Shown here: positions 1 to 8,087 of the stretch, piece after piece
Layout of the letters: each line of letters opens with the position of its first letter
Position numbering within the stretch: the first letter of the stretch is position 1
Assembly (NCBI GenBank): GCA_019456195.1
Contig: VRUK01000024.1
Location: 1-56,707, forward strand
Reading direction: 5' to 3'
From: Planctomycetota bacterium
Lineage (GTDB): Bacteria > Planctomycetota > Phycisphaerae > Sedimentisphaerales > Anaerobacaceae
DNA: 56,707 nt
Made by a program: the position numbers and the translations under genes
Notes under the pieces: generated by a model
Database searches by the model: none
The model's input: only the letters and a program-made list of their open reading frames with translations
Told to the model about the DNA's origin: nothing

Positions 1-534
1 GACGAGAACTTCGGGAAATACTGCACATCGTGTAAACCGGCCAGTCGGATAGCAAATCCAGGGCCGAACAGGATTGTCTTTGTCACCATATTCGGAATAG
101 GAAGGCTTCTTATAATCTTCAGTATATGCAAGCACCCCAAAATGGGCGAATCCTCCGTGCATTTCTATCATCACGCGTCCACTGTCATTCTCATCTATAT
201 AAACATAATTGGGCTTGAGATCCAGAATCGGTTGAGGGAACTTCGATACACCCGGAACGAGATATGTACGGATCCGGTATTCCCCTGGTTTGAGATCTCC
301 TGCTGCAACACGTCTTGAGAGTTCTCTGCAGGCCTTCAATAGGGCCTGATGATCCGTCTTGTACAACAAGCTGGCCTGCTTCCGTTGCGCATCTCTGATA
401 CCGAAGAACACGGGGCCGTGAATGATCAAATAATCACCCACCATATAGCCAACAAAAATAACAACAGCCAAAATGATCAACGCGGCGATGACAATTGCTT
501 TAAGAGTCTTTCTTTTATATCCCTTCTTCTTCAT
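1..534 (-). CDS. Membrane-anchored hypothetical protein, partial (C-terminus outside window)
   Basis: Not recognised. On the minus strand an ATG at 534 opens a frame that stays open to the left edge (178 residues visible). After a Lys/Arg-rich start (MKKKGYKRK) comes one hydrophobic helix at about residues 11-33, followed by a soluble part. This suggests a single-pass inner-membrane protein with N-in topology. Its ATG shares one base with the TAA stop of the RHS gene upstream (TAATG), so translation is probably coupled. A gene placed directly after an RHS C-terminal tip is often the cognate immunity protein; that role is inference from position only. Confidence 0.6.
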   Translation of the reverse strand, partial: MKKKGYKRKTLKAIVIAALIILAVVIFVGYMVGDYLIIHGPVFFGIRDAQRKQASLLYKTDHQALLKACRELSRRVAAGDLKPGEYRIRTYLVPGVSKFPQPILDLKPNYVYIDENDSGRVMIEMHGGFAHFGVLAYTEDYKKPSYSEYGDKDNPVRPWICYPTGRFTRCAVFPEVLV

Positions 535-1712
535 TACCAATCCTTTCTTGACCCGTATTCATTGTAGCCTTTATTAAACCGATACCACGTTCCGACTGAA
601 GGTTGCACGGGATTACCTTCTGGGTCTTTATACCGTGCCTTCCAGTAAAAAACATAATAGTATGCTATATCGTATGGTACACCCAAGTGGCTAAAAATAT
701 GCCCCCCGTTTATATAGTTGATTTCGACATTGTTAAATTCTCTACCCTTGTATTTCCAGCTTTTTATCTTTGATGTATAGAATGGACTATCCCACTTGGT
801 TGCTAGGTCATAGGCATGTATTATGATATCAAGTCTCCAACCAGGATAATCCCTCCACTTATTTAGTCCATGGATTTTCGAAAATAATATTTTGTTCAGT
901 GTCCTATCTCCACTATCAAGCCGGCCTATACCATCAATTAGCACGACTTGAACGCCATTGATCCCGTCGATTTCGAACTTGGGTACTTTGACATCACAGG
1001 CATCTGTGATATCGCTACCGTCAGTGAGGCTAATATCGAAGTATGCACCATCGATGTCAACATATTCAACGTACCACCTTTGGTAGTCGTCCCCAAAGCC
1101 AACGTCATATAGCCAATCCGTAATATCACCGTAAGCAGTATTCGCGTTAGGATTGTCGGTTATACAATCAGTCGGGATTCTGACAGACATAGAATAAAGA
1201 CCGCTTGGATCCGCCCGACCGATCGGATTATTTCCACAATAAGCATACCAGTTGATGCCATCGCCATAACCGATCGGGTCCGTCTGCAGGAACCGGCCGA
1301 TATATGGATTATAGTATCGGGCGCGGTAATAGTAAAGCCCTGTTTCGTAATCAAATCTTCTGCCGGTGAACATGTAGGGATTGGTGATGAAGTTGGGGTC
1401 TGAGACCGCCACCTGGCCATAGACACTGTACTCGTACTTCTGGACGGTATCTCCGGCCGAATCACTTAAGGCCACGACATTGCCCAGAGCATCGTAGTGA
1501 TAGTAATAGACGGCGTTACTATCTGCGACGTCTATCATACAGACCAGCTCATCAACGCGCACTCCGTGGATGTATTTGCGCAGGAGATTGTCATTGATGT
1601 CGTATTCACCGATAACGTTACCACCGTCATATACGTACCTGATGGTGTAATTATCGACCTTCTTTTTGATGCGCCTGCATAATAGGCGCGGCCGCACTTG
1701 CCCGGCATGCAA
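534..1712 (-). CDS. RHS repeat-associated core protein, N-terminally truncated
   Basis: The first 170 residues carry YD/RHS repeats (YDGGNVIGEYD, YDALGNVV) and the RHS-associated core ending in GRFLQTDPIGYGDG...NNPIGRADPSGL. The remaining roughly 220 residues form a variable tip with no motif I recognise, rich in Tyr, Trp and Asp. Full RHS proteins are far longer and carry a signal or PAAR/VgrG part; here the frame opens only a few codons before the first repeat, with a non-ATG start (TTG) and no clear ribosome site. It is therefore either a displaced RHS tip cassette or a decayed gene. It is coupled to the membrane-anchored gene downstream. Toxin activity is inferred, not seen. Confidence 0.75.
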   Translation of the reverse strand: MHAGQVRPRLLCRRIKKKVDNYTIRYVYDGGNVIGEYDINDNLLRKYIHGVRVDELVCMIDVADSNAVYYYHYDALGNVVALSDSAGDTVQKYEYSVYGQVAVSDPNFITNPYMFTGRRFDYETGLYYYRARYYNPYIGRFLQTDPIGYGDGINWYAYCGNNPIGRADPSGLYSMSVRIPTDCITDNPNANTAYGDITDWLYDVGFGDDYQRWYVEYVDIDGAYFDISLTDGSDITDACDVKVPKFEIDGINGVQVVLIDGIGRLDSGDRTLNKILFSKIHGLNKWRDYPGWRLDIIIHAYDLATKWDSPFYTSKIKSWKYKGREFNNVEINYINGGHIFSHLGVPYDIAYYYVFYWKARYKDPEGNPVQPSVGTWYRFNKGYNEYGSRKDW

Positions 1713-1763
1713 AACAACAGGGCAAGTTAAAACAACTCAAGGCGGAATATTGAAAAGGTATCA

Positions 1764-3038
1764 TCACCCTTTTCGACCGTGCAGGGTTTCCATGTGCTGT
1801 TGCGCGGTATTTCCGGAGGGATTTTGCTTTGAGACAATCGGCTGTTTGCCGTTGGCAAGCTCATAAGTATCGTTGGCAATAGCGGCCTGTTCATTTGTGG
1901 GGATGACGAACACTTTGACTTTACTGTCTTTGGTATTTATTTCAGCTTCTTTTGCGATTGCGTCCTTGTTGGCCGCCAGGTCAAGCTGCACGCCTATTTG
2001 AGTTACGGAGTTACATATCTTCTCGCGTATAAAGACGGAATTTTCTCCTATTCCGCCGGTAAAGACCACGGCATCGACAGTATCCAGAACCGCCGCATAA
2101 GCGCCAACGTATTTTTTGATGCGGTAGCAGAAAACATCGATGGCAAGCTTTGCCCGGGCATCACCTTTGTTTGCGCAGTCATGGAGGTTTCTCATATCAT
2201 TTGAGATGCCCGATAAGCCGAGCAGGCCGCTTTGCTTGTTACAAAGGGTATTCAGCTTGTTTACATCGTAACCTTTGCCGGCAAGGTAAAAGAGTATGGC
2301 CGGGTCAAGGTCACCCGATCGGGTTCCCATCGGCACACCTTCCAAAGGCGTAAGTCCCATAGAGGTGTCAATCGACTCTCCCTCTTTAACGGCGGTTACG
2401 GAGCAGCCGTTCCCGAGGTGGCAGGTAATGGCGTTGATATCATATTTTCCCTTGCCCATTATGGCTGCGGCACGACGAGCTACATATCTGTGAGAGATTC
2501 CGTGAAAGCCGTACCTTCGGATGCCGTACTTTTCATAAAGCTCATACGGGAGGGCATACATATATGCAACTTTCGGGATAGTGGCATGAAACGCGGTATC
2601 AAAACAAGCGACCTGTTTTACATTCGGCAGATGGTGCTGGGCGGCAAGGATACCGGCAAGATTCGGTGGATTGTGCAAAGGAGCAAGGTCCGCAAACTTT
2701 GTGATTGAGGCAATTACCTTTTCGTCGATTATTACAGAGCCGGTGAACTCTTCGCCTCCGTGAACGACCCTGTGGCCGATGGCTTCAATCTCGGATATCT
2801 GTCGCAAAGCTCCTGCTTCTTTGTCGACAAGCGTTTGAAGTATAAGCTCGATTGCCTTTTTAACGTCTTCAACCTTTGATGTTATTGTGTGGATTTTGCC
2901 GTGATAAAAATGAGAAAGCGCAGAGGTTTCTTCTCCGATTTTTTCGACAAACCCTCTGGCAAGGACCTCCGCCCCGGGCATCTGATACAGGTAATACTTG
3001 ACCGAAGAACTACCTGCATTTATGACGAGTACTTTCAT
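1764..3038 (-). CDS. ackA: Acetate kinase
   Basis: Converts acetyl phosphate and ADP to acetate and ATP in the cytoplasm. The start MKVLVINAGSSSVKYY is the ASKHA-fold signature of the family. The middle shows the expected GFHGISHRYVARR, HLGNGCS and GTRSGDLDP stretches and the end has VFTGGIGENS. At 424 residues it is slightly longer than usual because of a polar C-terminal tail. I start at 3038, eight codons inside the longest frame, because AGGAT lies just upstream and family homology begins there. The pta stop is 8 nt before the start, so this is a pta-ackA operon for acetyl-CoA to acetate. Confidence 0.97.
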   Translation of the reverse strand: MKVLVINAGSSSVKYYLYQMPGAEVLARGFVEKIGEETSALSHFYHGKIHTITSKVEDVKKAIELILQTLVDKEAGALRQISEIEAIGHRVVHGGEEFTGSVIIDEKVIASITKFADLAPLHNPPNLAGILAAQHHLPNVKQVACFDTAFHATIPKVAYMYALPYELYEKYGIRRYGFHGISHRYVARRAAAIMGKGKYDINAITCHLGNGCSVTAVKEGESIDTSMGLTPLEGVPMGTRSGDLDPAILFYLAGKGYDVNKLNTLCNKQSGLLGLSGISNDMRNLHDCANKGDARAKLAIDVFCYRIKKYVGAYAAVLDTVDAVVFTGGIGENSVFIREKICNSVTQIGVQLDLAANKDAIAKEAEINTKDSKVKVFVIPTNEQAAIANDTYELANGKQPIVSKQNPSGNTAQQHMETLHGRKG

Positions 3039-3046
3039 TTTCGGTG

Positions 3047-4084
3047 TTATCCTTTCAAACATGACTCCGGTTTATCCTGTTGGGTGTTTGTGTTCTCCAA
3101 TAATTGACCCAAAGTCAGAATAACCGTAGCAATAATATCATCAACAGTTGCTCCTCTTGAGAGGTCCGTTATGGGTTTCGCGAATCCCTGAAGAAACGGG
3201 CCGATGGCCTGAGCATTAGCCATATACTGGGTGAGTTTATAAGCGATATTTCCTGAGTTGAGGTCGGGAAATATTATGACATTTGCCTTTCCTGCAACGG
3301 CGCTTTCATCTTTAACTTTTTGGGCGGCCACCCTGGGAACTATGGCCGAGTCGGCCTGGAACTCACCGTCGATAGCCAAGTCGGGCCGGCGCGAGCGGGC
3401 GATTTTGAGAGCTTCCCTGACTTTTTCCACAATCGGCCCGGAAGCACTTCCCTTGGTGGAAAATGACAAAAGAGCCACGCGGGGTTCCTGCCCTAAGAGT
3501 CTCCTTGCACTTACGGCGGAAGCCAAAGCAATGTCCGCCAGTTGCTCGGCCGTCGGGTCAATGTTAACGGCACAATCGGCATAAATGAATGGCTTGTCCT
3601 TTTCCCCGAGAAAGTCGGGAATAACCATAAGAAAATAGCTGGAAGGAGTTTTGATTCCCTCAATAAGACCGACGGTTAAAACTCCGGCCTGAATAAGAGT
3701 AGCGGTCGCGCCGGCGACTCCGCCGACGGCGGTATCGGCATCGCCGCAGGAGACCATCATGCCCGCATAGAATAAAGGCTTGGCGACTATACGTTTTGCA
3801 ACAGCTAAAGAAATGCCTTCTCTTCGACTGGTGTATTTTTCCGCATAAACATCAAGCTTATCGTTTTGTTTGGGATTTATGGTTTTGATGCCGTCGAGAT
3901 TAACGCCGGCTTTCTCAATCGATGCTTCAATCTGGGCGGGTGTTCCGAGCACAATCGGCCGGGCAATATCTTCGTCTTTGAGCCTGCGGGCGGCCTGCAC
4001 TATCCGCTCATCTCTGCCCTCGGGTAAAACAACTGATAGATTTTTCCCTCTTGCCTTCTCCCTGAAACTGCTTATAATATCCAT
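3047..4084 (-). CDS. pta: Phosphate acetyltransferase
   Basis: Transfers the acetyl group of acetyl-CoA to phosphate, supplying AckA. The 345 residues match the short, single-domain Pta form (PTA_PTB family): KNLSVVLPEGRDERIVQAA at the N-terminus, VGGVAGATA, and a C-terminal FPDLNSGNIAYK plus GPFLQGFAKPITDLSRGA. I start at 4084 (MDIISSFREKARG), with AAGGA about 10 nt upstream; a longer frame exists but has no family similarity. It is the first gene of the two-gene operon with ackA. Its 5' side faces the divergent PIG-L deacetylase gene, so the promoters of both lie in the short gap at 4085-4171. Confidence 0.96.
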   Translation of the reverse strand: MDIISSFREKARGKNLSVVLPEGRDERIVQAARRLKDEDIARPIVLGTPAQIEASIEKAGVNLDGIKTINPKQNDKLDVYAEKYTSRREGISLAVAKRIVAKPLFYAGMMVSCGDADTAVGGVAGATATLIQAGVLTVGLIEGIKTPSSYFLMVIPDFLGEKDKPFIYADCAVNIDPTAEQLADIALASAVSARRLLGQEPRVALLSFSTKGSASGPIVEKVREALKIARSRRPDLAIDGEFQADSAIVPRVAAQKVKDESAVAGKANVIIFPDLNSGNIAYKLTQYMANAQAIGPFLQGFAKPITDLSRGATVDDIIATVILTLGQLLENTNTQQDKPESCLKG

Positions 4085-4171
4085 CCTCACTGCTTCCTTG
4101 TTTTGAAAAAATAACATCCTGTTGTTGTGTTTTAATATTTCTGTTTGAAGTTTAATTGTGAGCTTATAATT

Positions 4172-5020
4172 ATGCAAGAAAAAATTGAATTCGTACGATT
4201 AGTTGGTAACGAAAGAAGAGTAGGCTCTCATCTTGCCGATGTTTCACAGAATTGGCAGGGCAAGAAGCAGCGTTTTCTCATGATTAGCCCTCACGACGAT
4301 GATGCGGTTCTCGGAGCGGGTTTGCTTATTCAATTAGCCAAACGGGAAAATATACCTGTATATATACTAATCGTCACCGACGGCAGAATGGGCTACTGCA
4401 GCGCAGATGAAAAAGACAGCATTTCTGAAATCCGGCGGAACGAAAGCTACAAATGCTACGAAAGCCTGGGCATACCGAAGAAAAATATTATCTGGCTCGG
4501 CTTTCCGGACTGCCGGCTGAATAATTACCGCGGCAGAGGACCGGCCGAGGCGAAAGAACCTCTGGTAATCAAGGGTTATACGGGGCTGCAAAATGCATTC
4601 ACTTATCATCTGCGAAAGATAAAGCCGACACAATGCTTTTTGCCAACGTGGAACGATTTGCATCCCGACCATCGCATCATTTACGAAGAGATGCTTATCA
4701 GCTTATTCCACGCGGCGGGCGATATCTGGCCCGAGATTGGTAAGCCGTTAAGCAAAGTGCCATACGTCCACACATACGCTGTCTATTGTGATTTTCTCGA
4801 ACCTCCGACATTGCGGATGCGGACGCCCAAGTCATATCTGGAAAAGAAACTCAAGGCAATCTCGGCTTTCCGTTCTCAAAAGCAGATATCTTCGCTGATT
4901 GAAAATGTCCGCCATTGCGGGCCGGAAGAATATATACGGGCGATAGAGTTCAAACTATACCGGCCTGCGAAATATCGCAATAAGTTCGAGGAAAAAGAGG
5001 CCATCAGGATGGTGCGCTGA
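4172..5020 (+). CDS. PIG-L/LmbE-family N-acetyl-sugar deacetylase
   Basis: A zinc-dependent de-N-acetylase of the GlcNAc-PI/LmbE family. The metal motif appears early as SPHDDDAVLGAG (PHPDDE in the family, with the Pro replaced by Asp), followed by LIVTDGRMG, and the C-terminal half has the HPDH metal motif. 282 residues is a normal length. The ATG at 4172 is preferred over an upstream in-frame TTG. There is no signal peptide, so it is cytoplasmic. The substrate cannot be read from the sequence. It is transcribed divergently from pta-ackA and has no operon partner. Confidence 0.85.
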   Translation: MQEKIEFVRLVGNERRVGSHLADVSQNWQGKKQRFLMISPHDDDAVLGAGLLIQLAKRENIPVYILIVTDGRMGYCSADEKDSISEIRRNESYKCYESLGIPKKNIIWLGFPDCRLNNYRGRGPAEAKEPLVIKGYTGLQNAFTYHLRKIKPTQCFLPTWNDLHPDHRIIYEEMLISLFHAAGDIWPEIGKPLSKVPYVHTYAVYCDFLEPPTLRMRTPKSYLEKKLKAISAFRSQKQISSLIENVRHCGPEEYIRAIEFKLYRPAKYRNKFEEKEAIRMVR

Positions 5021-5083
5021 AAAACGCACGGCAGTGACGCTTTTATTTCCTCACAGTCACCATAACATTTTTTTATTGCCGCC

Positions 5084-6046
5084 CTACCTGGCCGGCAGAC
5101 GAAGCGTTGCGTTCACCGGGTAGTGGTCGGAAGGATATCGGCCATCGATGTTGTCATATATTATTTGCGCTTCGAGCACTTTTATTGACGATGGTACGAA
5201 GACATAGTCGATTTTATTGCCTTTTCTGGTTCCGCGGAAGGCGTGGCCGGTCTTGACATCTTTGACATCGGGGTGCAGAACGCGAAACGAATCGACCATT
5301 GGAACAGGAGTTTTGGATTTTCGACCATCGGCGCCGGTTAGTTCGGTCTCGCCTTTTAAATAGGTGACAACGGGATTGCTTTCGCCTGTGTTGAAATCGC
5401 CCGTGAGGATGAACGGGTCTTTGTGCTTTCTATTTTTGATGCGATTAGCCAAAAGGACAGCGCTTTTTTCGCGGGACGGCTGGGAAACGTGGTCCAGATG
5501 AAGATTGAACATATAAAAAGTCCTGCCCGAGTTCCTTTCGATAAATCTTGCCCAGGTGCAGATGCGGACACATGCAGCGCCCCAGTGATTTGAGCCGGGG
5601 ACTTCAGGAGTATTGGAAAACCAGAAGGTCCCGGATTCATCGACTTTGAAACGGCTGATGTCATAAAGTATGGAGGAGAATTCGCCATCGACTTTGCCGT
5701 CTTCGCGGGCAACGCCAACCTGGCCGTATTTACCGATAGCCGTGCAGATTTCTGTCATCTGAAAATTCAGGGCTTCCTGCAAGCCAACAATTTCAGGACG
5801 ATGATCGCGGAGGACGTCAAAAACCATTTCCTTTCGATTCTTCCATTGATTAGGGCCATCGCCAGCGGAGCCATAGCGAATATTGAAGGTCATTATCCGC
5901 AATTCCAGGCCTTTGTCCGCCGCCCTGCTCGAACCGGCGACTGCGAAGGTCTGACAGGAACATAAATTGAAAAGAATCAATAAGCTTAAAAAAATGAAGA
6001 TTGGAAAGGTTGCTTTCATCATATAGGAAGTTTTTCTGTTGTACAT
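5084..6046 (-). CDS. Endonuclease/exonuclease/phosphatase (EEP) family lipoprotein
   Basis: A metal-dependent phosphoesterase fold: LRIMTFNIRYG (metal-binding Asn), VGLQEA (Glu), FNLHLDHVS (His), LTGDFNTGESN (Asp/Asn) and a terminal SDHYPV (catalytic Asp-His). An N-terminal hydrophobic segment ends in a Cys-rich LCSC that may act as a lipobox, so the enzyme is probably exported and anchored. The start at 6046 is chosen because GGAG lies 7 nt upstream. Length 320 fits secreted family members. The substrate (nucleic acid, sugar phosphate or phospholipid) is not determinable. It is a single gene followed by a 50-nt gap to the tRNA-Thr gene. Confidence 0.87.
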   Translation of the reverse strand: MYNRKTSYMMKATFPIFIFLSLLILFNLCSCQTFAVAGSSRAADKGLELRIMTFNIRYGSAGDGPNQWKNRKEMVFDVLRDHRPEIVGLQEALNFQMTEICTAIGKYGQVGVAREDGKVDGEFSSILYDISRFKVDESGTFWFSNTPEVPGSNHWGAACVRICTWARFIERNSGRTFYMFNLHLDHVSQPSREKSAVLLANRIKNRKHKDPFILTGDFNTGESNPVVTYLKGETELTGADGRKSKTPVPMVDSFRVLHPDVKDVKTGHAFRGTRKGNKIDYVFVPSSIKVLEAQIIYDNIDGRYPSDHYPVNATLRLPAR

Positions 6047-6093
6047 AGTTTACTCCGAGGATTTAAGGTAAATTACACTTTTAAGATTTACAA

Positions 6094-6165
6094 AGCCGAT
6101 GGAGGGAGTCGAACCCTCAACCTCAGCTTTACGAAAGCTGTGCTCTTCCATTGAGCTACATCGGC
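6094..6165 (-). tRNA. tRNA-Thr (anticodon CGT)
   Basis: The minus strand folds into a full cloverleaf. The acceptor GCCGATG pairs with CATCGGC, the D arm is GCTC/GAGC, the anticodon stem is CAGCT/AGCTG with loop TTCGTAA (anticodon CGT, reads ACG), the T stem is GAGGG/CCCTC with TTCGACT in the loop, and the discriminator is T. CCA is not encoded. The length is 72 nt. Confidence 0.95.
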
Positions 6166-6276
6166 GATAACATCGGGTATAATACTGATGATTGGCTGTA
6201 TTGTAAAGAGGCAAAATCGGGACAATAAGCTTGTGCGAAGTAGCGTTATTACTACCCAAATCAGGACAGGTATCTG

Positions 6277-6452
6277 GTTTGAAATTGGGTTTGAATTGGG
6301 TTTGTTTTGGCTTAAATTGGCTTTGTTTTGGGTTAAATTGGGTTTGAATTGGGTTTGTTTTTTTGGCCCTTACAGAGCAACAAATCTTCTTAACCATTTG
6401 TAAATACTGAGTTTGCATTAATTTAGGCCTCTGAAAAATTGGGTTTGTTTTG
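6277..6452. repeat. Spacer repeat of short ATTGGGTTT units
   Basis: The plus strand carries at least five copies of a 9-13 bp unit, ATTGGGTTTG or ATTGGCTTTG, in a tight block at 6277-6366, with another at 6437-6450. Read on the minus strand they give peptide-like runs of the type KTNPIQTQF/NPKQSQF. The frame that contains them runs into the tRNA-Thr gene and has no ribosome site, so I do not treat it as a protein. I recall similar runs from other Planctomycetota spacers (memory, unverified). Confidence 0.6.
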
Positions 6453-6651
6453 CATAAATAGAGTGTATCTGGAAATATGTTATAATTGAAAGAGTGCCTA
6501 AAGTGACTAAAGTGCCTAAAGTGAGCTAAAGTTGAATAATTGATGCTCATGATTTAGATTTCATATCAAAGATTTCATATTTCATATTGCGGTGTCTCGA
6601 ATATTGTATTGCGCAACTGGTATTTCTTATTTTGTGGTACATGTTAATTGG

Positions 6652-7233
6652 TTAAATGGTTAATTGTTTAAATGGAATATCAGATTCGTTGTCTAAGTTA
6701 CGCATGAGCTGGAGTCTTTGTAATTCGAATATCGTTTTGTAGAGGCTGTGCTCTATTCTGCGTTCGTACATGAGTAGGCGTTCGAGAACCCTTGCATTGG
6801 AGAAGTCCTTTATAGCCAAACGTCCCAGAGTCAAATCCGCAGCCGGGGCAGATGTTTTGGTCTTCGACTGGTTTTGTTTTTTTTGCAGCAACGATTTGGT
6901 GAGTTTAGTAAAGGGGCTGTTAGCATTATCTTCGTTCATGGCATCGATAGTCAGTTTCTGTATGTGTCCAGCTCGTTTTAGGCGCCATGAGAGAGAAACA
7001 ATGCGTTCTGCGAGCATGGATTCCATCGGGCCAGCCGGGGCGAGCTCGTCGAGCATCCAGTCGCGGTATAGACAGAATTCGTTCCGGTTTTCAGAGCTAA
7101 TTACGGCCTGACGGGCCATTAGGCCGTGTTTGACGGCGTTTAGTGAGGTTGCGGATTTGCCTTTGTTAGTGCGTGGGCCGGTCGATTTTCGGGCGTTACG
7201 TTTGTTAGCAATTAATTGGGCTTCGGTAGCCAT
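6652..7233 (-). CDS. Conserved hypothetical protein with STGPRT...HG N-terminal motif
   Basis: No known function. The N-terminus (ANKRNARKSTGPRTNKGK...NAVKHGL, residues about 9-38) is a motif I recognise from a multi-copy uncharacterised family of Planctomycetota and Acidobacteria. The rest is helical, Arg/Lys/Glu-rich and without membrane segments or signal, so it is cytoplasmic. A strong GGAGG lies 9 nt before the ATG at 7233. It is a single gene; the AT-rich spacer on its 5' side runs to 7665. Confidence 0.7.
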   Translation of the reverse strand: MATEAQLIANKRNARKSTGPRTNKGKSATSLNAVKHGLMARQAVISSENRNEFCLYRDWMLDELAPAGPMESMLAERIVSLSWRLKRAGHIQKLTIDAMNEDNANSPFTKLTKSLLQKKQNQSKTKTSAPAADLTLGRLAIKDFSNARVLERLLMYERRIEHSLYKTIFELQRLQLMRNLDNESDIPFKQLTI

Positions 7234-7506
7234 TATAAGTCCTCCTAATTTAAGTATTACGATTGATGAGATCCTTTATTTCGGGAACAAATGTAAGTTT
7301 TTCTATACGATATACCTTATTATTCATATTATTAAAGCCTATTTGTTAGATATATATTATACTTACTGTAATGTTATATGTCAAATGAATTTTTATTTTT
7401 AATTACAAATTTTTCGGATTTTTGGCCACAGATCCATTTTCCGCTATAAAATCGCTATATTAAGGATGAATTGGATGGATTTATTAAATGTGATAAGGGC
7501 TTGGGA

Positions 7507-7580
7507 TAGTCAAATGACTACGGGCTTCTTCGCGCTCTGACCATTGACAGGCTGGGAAACGAACTATAGTCATATGACTA
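7507..7580. promoter_or_regulatory. Two palindromic sites, TAGTCAWATGACTA, 60 bp apart
   Basis: TAGTCAAATGACTA (7507-7520) and the perfect palindrome TAGTCATATGACTA (7567-7580) are both followed by CGGG and lie exactly 60 bp apart, in the 430-bp spacer upstream of the LuxR-type HTH gene. The form fits operators of a dimeric regulator, possibly that HTH protein in its intact state. The rest of the spacer (7234-7665) is AT-rich and shows no gene. Confidence 0.45.
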
Positions 7581-7665
7581 CGGGATTATTGTTATCTGGT
7601 TGCATAGAAACGTAACAGTAGTGTTAAAAACGCTATATGCTATTTTGGAACGAAGAGCTTAAAAA

Positions 7666-8076
7666 TTGGTAAATGTTCGTGACAAAAACGCCGGATATAA
7701 TCATAATGCTGCTATGTCATTTAGCCGGGATCAGTGGGAACATATTCAGAAGTGCTATCGATTTTCCGAGAGGAAAATGCAGATACTCAAGCTGTTGTTT
7801 GAGGGGACGGAAAACGATAAAATAGCTCAAAAGCTGAAGATTCAGTATAATACCGTAAAAGCTCATTTCGGCAATATTTCGACAAATACGGCTGAATCTT
7901 ATTTTGCATTGCTCAAACGCGGCGTTCATGGTACATTTCACCACATATCAAAACAACATTTATTTAGATATTGTGATGAGTTTAGTTTCAGGTGGAATTT
8001 TAGAAATGTCAATGATGGCGAAAGAACTACGCAGGCGATACAAGGCATTGAAGGCAAAAGACTTTTGTTAAAGTAA
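7666..8076 (+). pseudogene. LuxR-type HTH fused in frame to the C-terminus of an IS1595-family transposase
   Basis: Residues 1-71 are a small LuxR-type regulator: FSERKMQILKLLFEG...IAQKLKIQYNTVKAHFGNIS is the GerE HTH. From about residue 72 the sequence switches to TNTAESYFALLKRGVHGTFHH...YCDEFSFRWNFRNV...GKRLLLK, the C-terminal end of ISXO2/IS1595 transposases with the NTxESxFxxLKRG motif. The N-terminal transposase domains are absent. The join is at about nt 7876-7884. The frame opens with TTG at 7666; the ATG at 7711 is a likelier start. Probably a deletion or insertion product; whether the chimera is expressed is unknown. Confidence 0.75.
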
Positions 8077-8087
8077 AGTGGTGATAA

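Noticed and set aside
1666..1866. Plus-strand 66-aa frame with CPAC and FRPC pairs, like a zinc ribbon
   Set aside because: Covers the end of ackA on the other strand and has no ribosome site; the Cys pairs are probably coincidental.
6050..6550. A minus-strand 166-aa frame
   Set aside because: Its end is the antisense-free translation of the tRNA-Thr gene (SSMEEHSFRKAEVEGSTPSIG artefact) and its middle is the ATTGGGTTT repeat; no ribosome site.
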